A DNA stretch of 64,000 bases from Enterobacter kobei (GCF_001729765.1 NZ_CP017181.1:3162001-3226000); one strand, 5' to 3'. Positions 39,386-47,940 are shown, counted from the first letter of the stretch. The notes: generated from the sequence alone by a model not told the origin. Made by a program: numbers and translations.

Positions 39386-40299
39386 AAATTTCTCTTGTCG
39401 TTCCGGTGTTTAATGAAGAGGAAGCAATTCCGATCTTCTATAAGACCGTGCGGGAATTTGAAGAGCTACAACAGCATGAAATAGAGATAGTCTTTATCAA
39501 TGACGGTAGTAAAGACGCGACAGAATCAATCATAAATGCGCTCGCTGTGGCCGACCCGCTTGTCATTCCTCTTTCCTTTACCCGCAATTTCGGTAAAGAA
39601 CCTGCGCTGTTTGCAGGCCTGGACCATGCAAGCGGTGAAGCTATTATTCCGATAGATGTCGATTTGCAGGACCCAATTGAGGTTATCCCGCACCTGATAG
39701 AGAAATGGCAGGCCGGGGCGGATATGGTGCTGGCTAAACGTTCTGACCGCTCTACTGATGGACGACTCAAACGCAAGACCGCTGAGTGGTTCTACAAGCT
39801 GCACAACAAAATCAGCAATCCGCAGATCGAGGAAAACGTTGGCGACTTCCGCCTGATGTCCCGGGAAGTGGTTGAAAACATCAAGCTAATGCCAGAACGC
39901 AACCTTTTCATGAAAGGCGTTTTGAGTTGGGTTGGCGGCCGCACTGATGTTGTTGAATATGCCCGCGCAGAGCGTGTTGCCGGGGATTCTAAGTTCAATG
40001 GATGGAAGCTGTGGAATCTTGCATTAGAGGGCATCACCAGTTTCTCAACTTTTCCACTGCGCATGTGGACGTATATCGGTTTGTTCGTTGCAGGCATGGC
40101 CTTTATCTATGGCGCATGGATGATCGTCGACACGTTAGCATTCGGCAACCCGGTTCGCGGCTATCCATCAATGCTGGTCTCAATACTTTTCCTTGGCGGA
40201 GTTCAGTTGATAGGTATAGGTGTGCTTGGGGAGTATATCGGCAGGATTTATGTTGAAGTTAAGGGAAGACCTCGTTATATATTGAAGGGGAAAAAATAA
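39382..40299 (+). CDS. gtrB: Bactoprenol glucosyltransferase GtrB
   Basis: 305 residues: an N-terminal family 2 glycosyltransferase domain ([29 protein letters not shown] with the DxD-type metal site; [10 protein letters not shown]) and two C-terminal TM helices. Transfers glucose from UDP-glucose to undecaprenyl phosphate. Coupled to gtrA, followed after one base by the specific transferase gene. Confidence 0.95.
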   Translation: MKISLVVPVFNEEEAIPIFYKTVREFEELQQHEIEIVFINDGSKDATESIINALAVADPLVIPLSFTRNFGKEPALFAGLDHASGEAIIPIDVDLQDPIEVIPHLIEKWQAGADMVLAKRSDRSTDGRLKRKTAEWFYKLHNKISNPQIEENVGDFRLMSREVVENIKLMPERNLFMKGVLSWVGGRTDVVEYARAERVAGDSKFNGWKLWNLALEGITSFSTFPLRMWTYIGLFVAGMAFIYGAWMIVDTLAFGNPVRGYPSMLVSILFLGGVQLIGIGVLGEYIGRIYVEVKGRPRYILKGKK

Positions 40300-40300
40300 A

Positions 40301-41935
40301 GTGTGTAAGAATTATTACAAAGTTTTGAAATGGACAATACCTGGCTATTTGCTAATTCTGGCAATAGCGTTACTCACCCCATTGCATTCAGACGATTTTG
40401 GTACCAGGATTGGTGGGTTTCCTAACTTTTTAGGGCATTATCACCGATATTTAACATGGAGTGGAAGACTAACAGCAGACTATATTGCTTCTTATATATT
40501 GTGGATGGATTCGCATTTCATGCGCTCAGCTTTTAATGCTATTGGGACGTATGGCTTGATAATTGCTCTTGCAAAACTTCCTTTCTCGCTAAAATCCAAA
40601 AAAATTAATTTGAGCTATGTGGTAATATTTTATGTAATTATGTCAATTGCATGGACGTGCTCACCAAACTTAGGGCAAACATCCTTTTGGATTGTTGGGT
40701 CTACTAATTATGTATGGACTAACCTTTTCATAATTATCCTTATCAACATTTTACTCGGAAACTTAATCTCTACTAACAAGCATAGCATTTCTTTCTATAT
40801 CACCGTTTTTTTGCTATCAGTTGTAGCGGGTTGCAGCAATGAAAACATGAGCCTTGTTATCTTTGGCGTTTGTTCTCTTTATCTATTATTTGTGTTATTT
40901 TTTAACAAGCCACAAATTAAATTAGGTGCAATTAGTTTAATTGGAGCATTCATTGGCGCAGCAGTTCTTCTTTTGGCTCCAGGAAATTTCAGAAGGATGT
41001 CAATGGAAGGTGAATGGTGGCAGAATGCAACCTGGGGCTATAAACTTTGGCTTTGGGCATTCAAGAAAATGCCTTTCGTTCTGCAGGTTGACTGGCCTGT
41101 TGTTATGTTCATAGCTATTCTATTGTCTATAGCCTTTTCCACAAGAAAAGCAAGGGATGAGTTCTATAATAATAGGCATATGTATTTTGCTATTCCATTC
41201 TTTATATTCCTAGCCTTTATCGCTAATTTAATTATGATTGGCTCACCAGCCTATCCTGCAAGGGCAACGAACGGCCAATTTATAATGCTTTTAGGCGGTT
41301 TATCTTTTGCCACGTTTATAGCATTAGAAAATTCCAATAAAAAGCTGTTGATACCCATCCTATCAATATTGTTTTTAACATCAACGTATGCATACTCTTT
41401 AATGGCGAGATCATATTACTTTGTCGCAAAGCAGGAAGTGATTCGTCAATATATCATGAATAAAGAGCGTTCTTCGTTTAAGACGAGTGCAACGATCCCA
41501 GAATATAAATTTAGGCATTTGTTTAATGAAGGTGATAAGTTTGACATGTTCAAGCCAAAACAATTACCTTATTTTTTTGGGCTTAAAGATGTGTCTTACA
41601 TAAATCCAAACTTTGATTATTCCGTTATAAACACGGAAGGTACCAAAATAAACATTGATTTAAATGGATATGCGAAAGGTATCGAATCTTGGGTATACAA
41701 CGATCAGATACTAAGGAATGATTATGTGATTGTTATTATGTTGGATCACTATAATAAGGATGTATGGTCAAAACATGATGCATTTATTGGTAAATCAAAA
41801 AGCGTAATGATAGATGGTAAGCGCTACACCCTTAAATCCGAGCCTGGTCTTTATGCTATTAACGGCAAAGCTTACTTTGCTCTAAATATAGGAAGCAACA
41901 AAATAAAATCTGACATAAAGAAAATAGATAATTAA
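40301..41935 (+). CDS. Serotype-specific O-antigen glycosyltransferase (GtrC/GtrS position, DUF6056-like)
   Basis: 544 residues, about ten membrane helices, then a soluble C-terminal part from about residue 410. Starts with GTG after GAAGGGG, one base behind gtrB. Unlike gtrAB it is strongly AT-rich, as is usual for the variable third gene of gtr clusters. Motifs HSDDFGTR near the N-terminus and GCSNEN resemble the TPLHSDDF / CSNEN pattern of polytopic Gtr transferases. Expected to add glucose, or another sugar, to the O-antigen in the periplasm; the exact linkage cannot be read from the sequence. Confidence 0.75.
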   Translation: MCKNYYKVLKWTIPGYLLILAIALLTPLHSDDFGTRIGGFPNFLGHYHRYLTWSGRLTADYIASYILWMDSHFMRSAFNAIGTYGLIIALAKLPFSLKSKKINLSYVVIFYVIMSIAWTCSPNLGQTSFWIVGSTNYVWTNLFIIILINILLGNLISTNKHSISFYITVFLLSVVAGCSNENMSLVIFGVCSLYLLFVLFFNKPQIKLGAISLIGAFIGAAVLLLAPGNFRRMSMEGEWWQNATWGYKLWLWAFKKMPFVLQVDWPVVMFIAILLSIAFSTRKARDEFYNNRHMYFAIPFFIFLAFIANLIMIGSPAYPARATNGQFIMLLGGLSFATFIALENSNKKLLIPILSILFLTSTYAYSLMARSYYFVAKQEVIRQYIMNKERSSFKTSATIPEYKFRHLFNEGDKFDMFKPKQLPYFFGLKDVSYINPNFDYSVINTEGTKINIDLNGYAKGIESWVYNDQILRNDYVIVIMLDHYNKDVWSKHDAFIGKSKSVMIDGKRYTLKSEPGLYAINGKAYFALNIGSNKIKSDIKKIDN

Positions 41936-41979
41936 TTTATTTATAATAGGCATGCCAGTTAAAACACAATAAATTATCC

Positions 41980-42009
41980 GCCACTATCATTGAATTTAAT
42001 GATAGTGGC
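41980..42009. terminator. Long hairpin between the gtr operon and the convergent tailspike
   Basis: Perfect 12-bp stem GCCACTATCATT/AATGATAGTGGC with a 6-nt loop. No strong T run on either side, so factor-independent termination is uncertain. The 217-bp gap 41936-42152 holds no convincing gene. Confidence 0.55.
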
Positions 42010-42152
42010 GCACTTACATTCCAATAACTTACCAGTGGGATAGATAAATATAATATCTCTAAGTAATTAACACTTTTGATATCAATTTTTGCGTAATAAT
42101 GTGGAATATTTATTAAACGTAAATTGATTATCACATCCATGTGATCAAGTTA

Positions 42153-44354
42153 TTAACTACTGCTTGTATAGGTTGCACCAGTATACAGATGCTTCCATAT
42201 TTTATTTTGAACAGAGACCATGCCGACACCACAAGATAATGATGCATTCGAATTATAGCAGGATGAATTATCTATAGAAGTTAATTTGGTTAAATCACAA
42301 GCTATGTTGTGAATCCCTCGCATTAACCTGATGGTTCCAGCATTTGATGTCGCTAAAGTATTAGAACCATCGGTATCAACATCACCACTTATGTAGTATG
42401 TTCCAGCATTCGATGAAAATGGAACGTATCCTGAAGCAATCGGTGCCTTTACGTTTTTACAGTAAACTTTAGCTGTAGTCCCTGTTAGATCGACTACACC
42501 TGTAGTTCCATCAAATGTGGCATTGCTGATATAAATTTCCGGTTGTGTAGCCATTGCGGCAGTTGAGTAGAAAGCTGCAAGTCCGCGCAATTGGGTTAGG
42601 TTGTTTACGTGCATCTTCGTAAGGCTATTGGTTCCAATGCCTCGATAAACTCTTCCTTGAGTAGTATCGGTGAAAGAAGCCTGGATATTATTCAAAAAAA
42701 CTTGTCCTAAAACGCCTCTATTCTGAACGACTGATGAATTGGCATTTACAGGAAAGATTGTTCGACAGTTGTTGATGATTAGTGTTTCACAGAATGTAGT
42801 GTTGGTATTGTTCAGCGCTACCAACCCAAGGCCATTGCGAGGTCCATTGTTGATAGTTAACTGATGTACCATCGTCCCGTATGTGCCTGAAATACCAACA
42901 ACGGGAGCTACATCGTTTCGAGTATAAACATTCTCAATCGTTAAATCGTCAATCTCCACGCCATATAAGTTAGGAGAAGCACCATATCCACGGTCATTAA
43001 TTTCTATGATTGGGTAGGCGTTTGCTGGGTTTGGAACTGCATAAATTTCGCTGACATGTAAATTATTGACCTTAGTATACGTCAAACCGTTGGTGTCAGC
43101 ATTAAAGCGCGCTACAGCGTGATTGGTGTTACCATACAATCCAGCAATTTTCATGCGCACATAAACGCCTGAGCCATCTCCACCAAACGTCAATAATGTA
43201 GTTGTAGTGGTTCCTTCATCATTAGCCTGATTAAGGCTATAGATACCAGCAATATCGACGTTTGAGAAATCGCCAGGCTCACTGATATCGTATTGTGGAT
43301 AGTCCCCAATTGTTAAAGCACACATATCATCGCCAGTTACACCACTCAAATTTCGAACATAAACATTCTGGCATGGATTCTGTAAATGTAGGCCGTCAGA
43401 GATAGTGTTGAAGCGCAGACCGTCTACGTGCAGGTTTTGTACTTTAGCAACCAGCCAGCAATATTTACGGGCGTTACGAACGAGAATGCCACCACCAATA
43501 CGCAATGTAGTAACGTTTTTAAAAATAGATGCCATGCTCCCAGTGCCGTTAAATCCTTTTGCCAGACCATTAAAATCAATGGTTCCCGCCCCCCAAACTT
43601 CGATGAAGTCATCTGCTGCTCCCGCACCGGCGTTAACGGCATAGCTGTAATTCTGAAGAATATTGCCGTTGTAGCTATCAACAGCTTTAAGAATAACACC
43701 TGCACCAATCCATAAACGCGTGCCTGAACGCAGCACCCAGGCGCGGTCTGTTAGATATGTACCAGGCTTCTCGAAACGAATATCCCCGCCCGCGGCAAAC
43801 ATAGCATCCAGACCGGAGCCAATGATGTTTGTGGTGCTTGGTTCAATACCATACATCTGAGGGGTGCGGTATTGAATGGCAGAACCGACTGTACCAGCAG
43901 GATAGAAGGATCCTACCGACACTCCAACCAACCCAGCACCACTTGTTTTTGCCAGGTCCTTTCTTAAGATGTCATTCGCGTCAATGACCTGCCACTTACC
44001 TTTGCCAATACCCCCGGAAGAATCTGGAGTAGAGTCAGGCGGTACTGTTTTTGGTAGCGAGGCCAGATCATCCCAAATATACCAAGTATCATCAGTTTCA
44101 TCCTGAACGATGTCACCGGCAGATGCTACCAGCGCACCACCTTGAAATGTTCCCACTGGGTTAAGACCTAATGCTGCCAGCGCTTCCTTGTAACGTTGCT
44201 CCATTCCATACTAGGTTAGACGCATTGCACCAAATCGGTCTGCCCATGTCTCGTTTACCTGGTCATTTGATAAATGATCAAAGTTTTGCGCATTGTCGTA
44301 AAGGTCACGCGGGTCCTGAGAACCCAGTGGATTGTTGGTGCCATAAGTGGTCAT
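42153..44354 (-). pseudogene. Phage tailspike gene with an in-frame amber codon
   Basis: Full frame starts MTTYGTNNPLGSQDPRDLYD (ATG 44354), reads a head-binding module (DNAQNFDHLSNDQVNETWADRFGA), then TAG at 44211-44213 (codon 48), then YGMEQRYKEALAALG and 683 further residues. Homologous modules have TW(Y/F)GMEQ here, so TAG probably replaces TGG. The rest contains a YIWDDLASLPKTVPP/GGIG module and a long right-handed beta-helix region rich in I-x-N repeats, likely an O-antigen or capsule-binding or -degrading spike. A reinitiated product from the Met three codons after the stop would lack the attachment module. Confidence 0.8.
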
Positions 44355-44369
44355 GGAAACTCCAGACAT

Positions 44370-44392
44370 AAAAAAACCCGCCGTAGCGGGTT
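44370..44392 (-). terminator. Terminator upstream of the tailspike, minus strand
   Basis: AACCCGC-CGTA-GCGGGTT with a T run on the minus strand. It closes the transcript of the 81-residue gene at 44487-44732 and leaves the tailspike gene to start 16 bases later. Confidence 0.8.
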
Positions 44393-44486
44393 GAATTGGT
44401 TTTTTCAGGCGACATCACCGGGGTAAGTCGCGTCATCGTACTCATATTTAGCGGGGTTATGCGAGGCCTGTTACTTACGATGACGA

Positions 44487-44732
44487 TCAACTGCCAGATT
44501 CACCTACAAACAGCAGCAGGGCTTCTTCCGATGCTTTAATAGCTTTCGTGGTTCTGGCCACAGGTCCGATTTCGGTAGTGACGCGGCTCAGCTGGTTAAC
44601 GAAAAGCTGATACTTCAGTGGGTCGTCTCCAACAAACTGAATCGCGTCTGCGGCTGCAGCGGTGTCATAGTTCAGGTTCGTCAGCAGGTTTAAGCGGATC
44701 TGCTGTGCAGGTGTAACGGTGATTTCAGACAT
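44487..44732 (-). CDS. Small phage protein of unknown function next to the tailspike
   Basis: 81 residues, MSEITVTPAQQIRLNLLTNL start, acidic and helical, no signal peptide. I recall similar small proteins beside tail fibre or spike genes of enterobacterial phages, but no function. Followed by a terminator; divergent from the moron at 44827. Confidence 0.6.
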   Translation of the reverse strand: MSEITVTPAQQIRLNLLTNLNYDTAAAADAIQFVGDDPLKYQLFVNQLSRVTTEIGPVARTTKAIKASEEALLLFVGESGS

Positions 44733-44781
44733 TGTTTATCCTCTGGATTTTTTCATTAACTGCACTTCATCGCAAAGCTCG

Positions 44782-44787
44782 TATAAT
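44782..44787 (+). promoter_or_regulatory. -10 element of the moron gene
   Basis: Perfect TATAAT 40 bp before the start at 44827. No good -35 at 17 bp; TGCACT at 44761 is 15 bases away. An own promoter on the strand opposite to the surrounding late genes is the classic moron layout. Confidence 0.5.
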
Positions 44788-44826
44788 GCTGTTCAGGTCT
44801 GTTTTCCGATTCAATCAGGAGTTTTT

Positions 44827-45207
44827 ATGGATACGAAAAAAACGGTTTCATATCACTTTGATGGGTGTGATGGCTCAGAGATTACGAACAATCTATCTTT
44901 GGGTTCAGATGTAGGTTATGAGTTTAAAAACTCACCTGGCTTAACCGTTAATGGAAACAAGCATTTTTCAGAAAGGGTAATGGCTCATTACTATGAGACA
45001 TTGAGAGTTGTTGATGCATATAAAGATGAGATAGTTGAGCAATTAGGTGATAAAAAGCACCAAGAGATAGTTGAACTACTTCAAAGCATAGTCAGTGCCC
45101 AATCAAAATCTCCTCTCGAATATATGGAGAGATTCGTTTCTCTGGGGGCAAATACGTTAGCAATATGGCCAGCTATAAAACGTTTGATAAGCATGCTCGC
45201 CGGTTGA
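44827..45207 (+). CDS. Moron-type prophage protein of unknown function
   Basis: 126 residues (MDTKKTVSYHFDGCDGSE start, AGGAG upstream), AT-rich, on the opposite strand to the flanking tail and lysis genes, with its own TATAAT. The N-terminal 40 residues look disordered or beta-rich, the middle is amphipathic helical (VDAYKDEIVEQLGDKKHQEI), and the end is hydrophobic (ANTLAIWPAIKRLISMLAG), which could be a membrane-inserting helix. I do not recognise the family. The location and composition suggest lysogenic-conversion or superinfection-exclusion cargo, which is inference only. Confidence 0.65.
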   Translation: MDTKKTVSYHFDGCDGSEITNNLSLGSDVGYEFKNSPGLTVNGNKHFSERVMAHYYETLRVVDAYKDEIVEQLGDKKHQEIVELLQSIVSAQSKSPLEYMERFVSLGANTLAIWPAIKRLISMLAG

Positions 45208-45220
45208 TTACTAATCATGC

Positions 45221-45478
45221 CTAACTGTCTGAATCGGGGCGGGCCACAGCACGGCATGCAGCCATGCACGCTCGCTTCATGTCGAATTCAGCCTGTCTTA
45301 TCCACTCCTGGGCTTCCCAGCTATCGACTCCAGGAGGGATGTCGCCCATTTGTTCGCGAAGCAATTTGATGAACTGGCGGCTGATGTCCTTGAACTGGTT
45401 CATCTTGCCGATTTCACCGTAAGAGAGTTCGCGGTAGCCCTTAACGGTGCTTCCGTCCTGTGGTTTAGCTTCAATCAT
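45221..45478 (-). CDS. Acb2/Tad1-like hairpin protein (putative anti-CBASS/anti-Thoeris nucleotide sponge)
   Basis: 85 residues. GYRELSYGEIGKMNQFKD, a variable helical middle and MAACRAVARP at the C-terminus match my recollection of the Acb2/Tad1 hairpin family (GYR-L-EI--MN-IK ... GLMALTRAVARP). Acb2 and Tad1 sequester cyclic oligonucleotides or gcADPR made by CBASS and Thoeris. The ATG at 45478 overlaps the Rz1 stop (ATGA), so it is translated as the last gene of the lysis cassette; an in-frame upstream ATG inside Rz1 is less likely. Ligand preference cannot be inferred, and the sequence around the loop is somewhat longer than I remember. Confidence 0.6.
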   Translation of the reverse strand: MIEAKPQDGSTVKGYRELSYGEIGKMNQFKDISRQFIKLLREQMGDIPPGVDSWEAQEWIRQAEFDMKRACMAACRAVARPDSDS

Positions 45479-45705
45479 GGAGTTCTCTTCTCGGTTGGTT
45501 TCTGACAGTTTGCCTGCCACGCTTTGTTATGCGCCAGGATGTCTTTCTTCGTCTGGCGGTCCATAACGTCGATGTCGTGATCAGTCAGGTAGATTGGCTT
45601 TACCCAGTCACAGGCGGTATCAACCACTACCGGGACGCTTCCACGTGTCACGCAGCTCGCGATCAACATCGTCATCAGGCATGTGGTTAACAGTCTGCTG
45701 TACAT
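45475..45705 (-). CDS. Rz1-like outer-membrane spanin lipoprotein
   Basis: 76 residues with a lipoprotein signal (LIASC lipobox) and a DTACDWVKPIYLTDHDID segment found in many Rz1-like o-spanins. It partly overlaps the Rz-like gene in another frame, as is typical, and ends in an ATGA overlap with the next gene. Works with Rz to fuse inner and outer membranes at lysis. Confidence 0.8.
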   Translation of the reverse strand: MYSRLLTTCLMTMLIASCVTRGSVPVVVDTACDWVKPIYLTDHDIDVMDRQTKKDILAHNKAWQANCQKPTEKRTP

Positions 45706-45898
45706 TGCTGGCCTCTTTTGTTGCTTCTACCCGGCGTTCGGCTACTGCTTCAGTGGCTGCAGCCTTTTCTTCTGTGCGCTGCTGATCGGCTTTCGCTTCA
45801 GCTTTGCTGGTCCCGCGTGAATGACCAATACCAAAAGCGGCGGCGATAGCACCAAGAATGGTTACTGCTACCGTGATGATTAACTGCACTGTGCTCAT
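45620..45898 (-). CDS. Rz-like inner-membrane spanin
   Basis: 92 residues: N-terminal TM anchor (VQLIITVAVTILGAIAAAFGIG) and a charged alanine-rich coiled coil (KAEAKADQQRTEEKAAATEA). Starts in an ATGA overlap with the gene upstream and overlaps the o-spanin gene by 86 bp. Confidence 0.8.
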   Translation of the reverse strand: MSTVQLIITVAVTILGAIAAAFGIGHSRGTSKAEAKADQQRTEEKAAATEAVAERRVEATKEASNVQQTVNHMPDDDVDRELRDTWKRPGSG

Positions 45899-46119
45899 GC
45901 TTCCACCTTCGGTTCAAAGGATCGAACGTTCATGGGTTCCCCTGACGGGAAAGACCAGTTCAGCCAAGTGAAGGTCTTAAGCTCACACATACCGTCAAAC
46001 ATCTCGCCAGGATCGATATCTTCGTAGCTGCAGACGATATTAAGCTCATTGCCTTGTGCCTGAAGAACAACGGTATCTGTCTCCCATCGCGGGATTAGGA
46101 TGCGTAGCCACTTTTTCAT
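45895..46119 (-). CDS. Small protein inside the lysis cassette, unknown function
   Basis: 74 residues ([18 protein letters not shown] start), no clear TM segment beyond a short hydrophobic N-terminus. Coupled on both sides by ATGA overlaps between the endolysin and Rz-like genes. Position would suit a lysis accessory or cargo gene; I do not recognise it. Confidence 0.65.
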   Translation of the reverse strand: MKKWLRILIPRWETDTVVLQAQGNELNIVCSYEDIDPGEMFDGMCELKTFTWLNWSFPSGEPMNVRSFEPKVEA

Positions 46120-46535
46120 ACCAGCACCGTTTTCGCTTGCCCGAAGCGTGCACGACGATCTTCAAGTCCGTTCGTACCGCCGTTGATAATCTTCGTCACC
46201 TGCATCAGGTCTCCGGAATACTTCAGGCATCCCTTAGTGGCGAAGAACCACGCCGCGCATCTGGCTGCATAAACATCTTCGGCCAACAGTTCAGGCTGCT
46301 TAACCAAATCAACCTTCAAGCCGTTCCCACAATCACGGTAGTTATTGAGGCCGGTAATCTGGATAAGGCCACGCCCACGGTATAACCACCCGTCACCCGG
46401 CGCATTGTTGCCGTTGCGTTTGCTGTAGACCAGATTGGCAATGGCGCGCTGGCGTTCGATAGGTAATGTCCGTTCCTCAGGACGGCGGCCAAGCGCGTTA
46501 GCCAGGGCATCGATCCTCAAGGCAGGATGGCCCAT
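46116..46535 (-). pseudogene. Phage endolysin (glycoside hydrolase family 19), N-terminus missing
   Basis: 139 residues matching only the C-terminal two thirds of GH19 phage lysozymes: [40 protein letters not shown] (family signature), [15 protein letters not shown]. The N-terminal part, with the catalytic HExxG-type helix, is replaced from about codon 12 by unrelated sequence. The break coincides with the junction to the integrase-like scrap on the other strand. Confidence 0.75.
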
Positions 46536-46619
46536 AGTGACGCCAAATCAACGAAGATTTATACCAGTAACCATATCGACTGGGTTATGGTTCCACACGG
46601 TGAGATAAAGGCAGGCTAG
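46491..46619 (+). pseudogene. Possible C-terminal remnant of a phage integrase
   Basis: Open frame ending [20 protein letters not shown], then SNHIDWVMVPHGEIKAG and TAG. The M-(A/G)-H-(S/T)-D-x-K-x-T-x-x-Y-T pattern resembles the C-terminal His/Tyr segment of tyrosine recombinases. It points toward, and lies 130 bp from, the right att repeat, where int is expected. Confidence 0.35.
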
Positions 46620-46750
46620 CTAATGGCGAAACCACCCCTTAACTCATTGATGTATATAGTGCATATAATGCATAAAAAACACTGTTTGCTTACACAGTCG
46701 AAAAGCCTGCAAGCCAGTAATGGAGCGGCTTAGAAGCATTTTACGCGGGT

Positions 46751-46837
46751 GTCATGGGGTGTCGGGGGTCGGAGGTTCAAATCCTCTCGTGCCGACCAAA
46801 AACACATTGAAAACCAGCCTCTTATGGCTGGTTTTTT
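46751..46837. repeat. attR: right direct repeat with partial proL
   Basis: Carries the last 48 nt of proL (46751-46798) and its terminator. Two mismatches against 38210-38296. It is not a complete tRNA. Confidence 0.95.
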
Positions 46838-46890
46838 TTATGCATAAAAAAGCCACCCCGCAGGATGGCTTCCTTATCGCACGTCGGCGC

Positions 46891-47151
46891 TTAGTGCTTC
46901 TCACGTCCACCCAGGAAGAAAATACCCAGCGGGATGGCAAGCAGAACGGTGAAGACAAGGCTGTAAACGAAGATCATCGCCGATTGCAGAACATACATGC
47001 TGGTGGTCCAGGCGGAGAGAGGAATGTTGTACTGTTCGATAACGCCAACAATGGTTGCCCGCCCCACGCACGCGGCCGCAATCATAAACACAACCAGTAG
47101 CGCCAGGAGGAACTTGCGGCCTTCAGGTGTTTTCAGTTTTGCACGAACCAT
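46891..47151 (-). CDS. Small inner-membrane protein, DUF2534-like
   Basis: 86 residues with two TM helices (FLLALLVVFMIAAACVG and a second from about residue 50) and a short basic N-terminus; ends FFLGGREKH. AGGGAAGAGAG precedes the ATG. I recall DUF2534 proteins next to eco in Enterobacteriaceae, with no assigned function. Confidence 0.75.
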   Translation of the reverse strand: MVRAKLKTPEGRKFLLALLVVFMIAAACVGRATIVGVIEQYNIPLSAWTTSMYVLQSAMIFVYSLVFTVLLAIPLGIFFLGGREKH

Positions 47152-47359
47152 CTCTCTTCCCTTTACAGATGAATAACATTATGTGGCATTCAAAATAACA
47201 CGATCTGCCGCCAGATACCATTTCAGCACAAAAAACTGGATTTATAGTGTAAGTCAGGTTTATTACACCACTTATATTGAAAATGTAAGTAAATGACGCT
47301 AATCATTCATAAGTGTTATGCTAATCTGATTCGGCTCGTTTTGACATAAAGGAATGACA

Positions 47360-47860
47360 ATGAAAAACGCACCTAAATTTGCCATCGCCCTGATTGCCGC
47401 GTGCATCAGTACCGGCGCTTTCGCCAGCGAAACCCAAAAAGAGCAGCCGCTGGAAAAAGTTGCCCCCTATCCGAAAGCGGACAAAGGGATGAAACGTCAG
47501 GTGATTCAGCTACCGGTTCTGCAGGACGAAGCGAACTACAAAGTGGAGCTGTTGATTGGTAAAACGCTGGAAGTGGATTGTAACCAGCACCGACTGGGCG
47601 GCCAACTGGAGAGCAAAACGCTGGAAGGTTGGGGCTACGATTACTACGTCTTCGACAAAGTGACCTCCCCCGTCTCCACCATGATGGCGTGCCCGGACGG
47701 CAAGAAAGAGAAGAAATTTGTAACGGCATATCTGGGTGATAACAGTCTGCTGCGCTATAACAGCAAGTTGCCTGTCGTGGTGTATACGCCTGAAAACGTA
47801 GAAGTGAAATACCGCGTATGGAAAGCGGATGAGAATGTCGGACAAGCGGTAGTACGTTGA
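47360..47860 (+). CDS. eco: Ecotin, periplasmic serine protease inhibitor
   Basis: Dimeric inhibitor of trypsin-fold proteases. 166 residues, signal peptide to about residue 22 (GAFA-S), mature core [20 protein letters not shown], two Cys (VDCNQHRL and MMACPDG) and the reactive loop PVSTMMAC with Met as P1. The ATG at 47360 is preferred over the ATG at 47354 because AAAGGA would be only zero to one base from the latter. Confidence 0.96.
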   Translation: MKNAPKFAIALIAACISTGAFASETQKEQPLEKVAPYPKADKGMKRQVIQLPVLQDEANYKVELLIGKTLEVDCNQHRLGGQLESKTLEGWGYDYYVFDKVTSPVSTMMACPDGKKEKKFVTAYLGDNSLLRYNSKLPVVVYTPENVEVKYRVWKADENVGQAVVR

Positions 47861-47866
47861 AATTAA

Positions 47867-47898
47867 GTCGGGTGGCGGCTTCGCCTTACCCGACCTAC
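47867..47898. repeat. REP element after eco
   Basis: GTCGGGTGGCGGCTTCGCC...CCCGACCTAC, canonical REP palindrome. Confidence 0.85.
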
Positions 47899-47905
47899 AA
47901 CACTA

Positions 47906-47931
47906 AAAACGGTAACGAATGTTACCGTTTT
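47906..47931. terminator. Terminator between eco and mqo
   Basis: 11-bp stem AAAACGGTAAC/GTTACCGTTTT with GAAT loop, symmetric, so usable from both sides. Confidence 0.85.
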
Positions 47932-47940
47932 GCTTTTACC

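Larger units (their letters stand above)
38210..46801. mobile_element. Decayed prophage in proL (8541-bp unit)
   Basis: Bounded by the tRNA-derived direct repeats. It holds SOS-type genes, an O-antigen modification operon, a tailspike, a moron and a lysis cassette; packaging, head, most tail, replication and repressor genes are absent. Two genes carry Trp-to-stop changes and the endolysin lacks its 5' third. It cannot form phage on its own, though cargo genes may still act. Confidence 0.92.

Noticed and set aside
41937..42140. 67-codon minus-strand frame after the gtr operon
   Set aside because: Composed of AT-rich hairpin sequence between convergent genes; no ribosome site or recognisable protein.
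44205..44220. Deliberate amber recoding by the phage
   Set aside because: Other genes in the element use TAG/TGA normally as stops, and the neighbouring Trp-to-TGA change argues for decay.
45479..45520. Longer start (MAGKLSETNREENS) for the Acb2-like protein
   Set aside because: Lies inside Rz1 and would lose the ATGA coupling seen at every other joint in the cassette; the extra residues are not family-like.
46751..46798. Second tRNA-Pro gene
   Set aside because: Only the 3' 48 nt are present; it is the att duplication left by integration.
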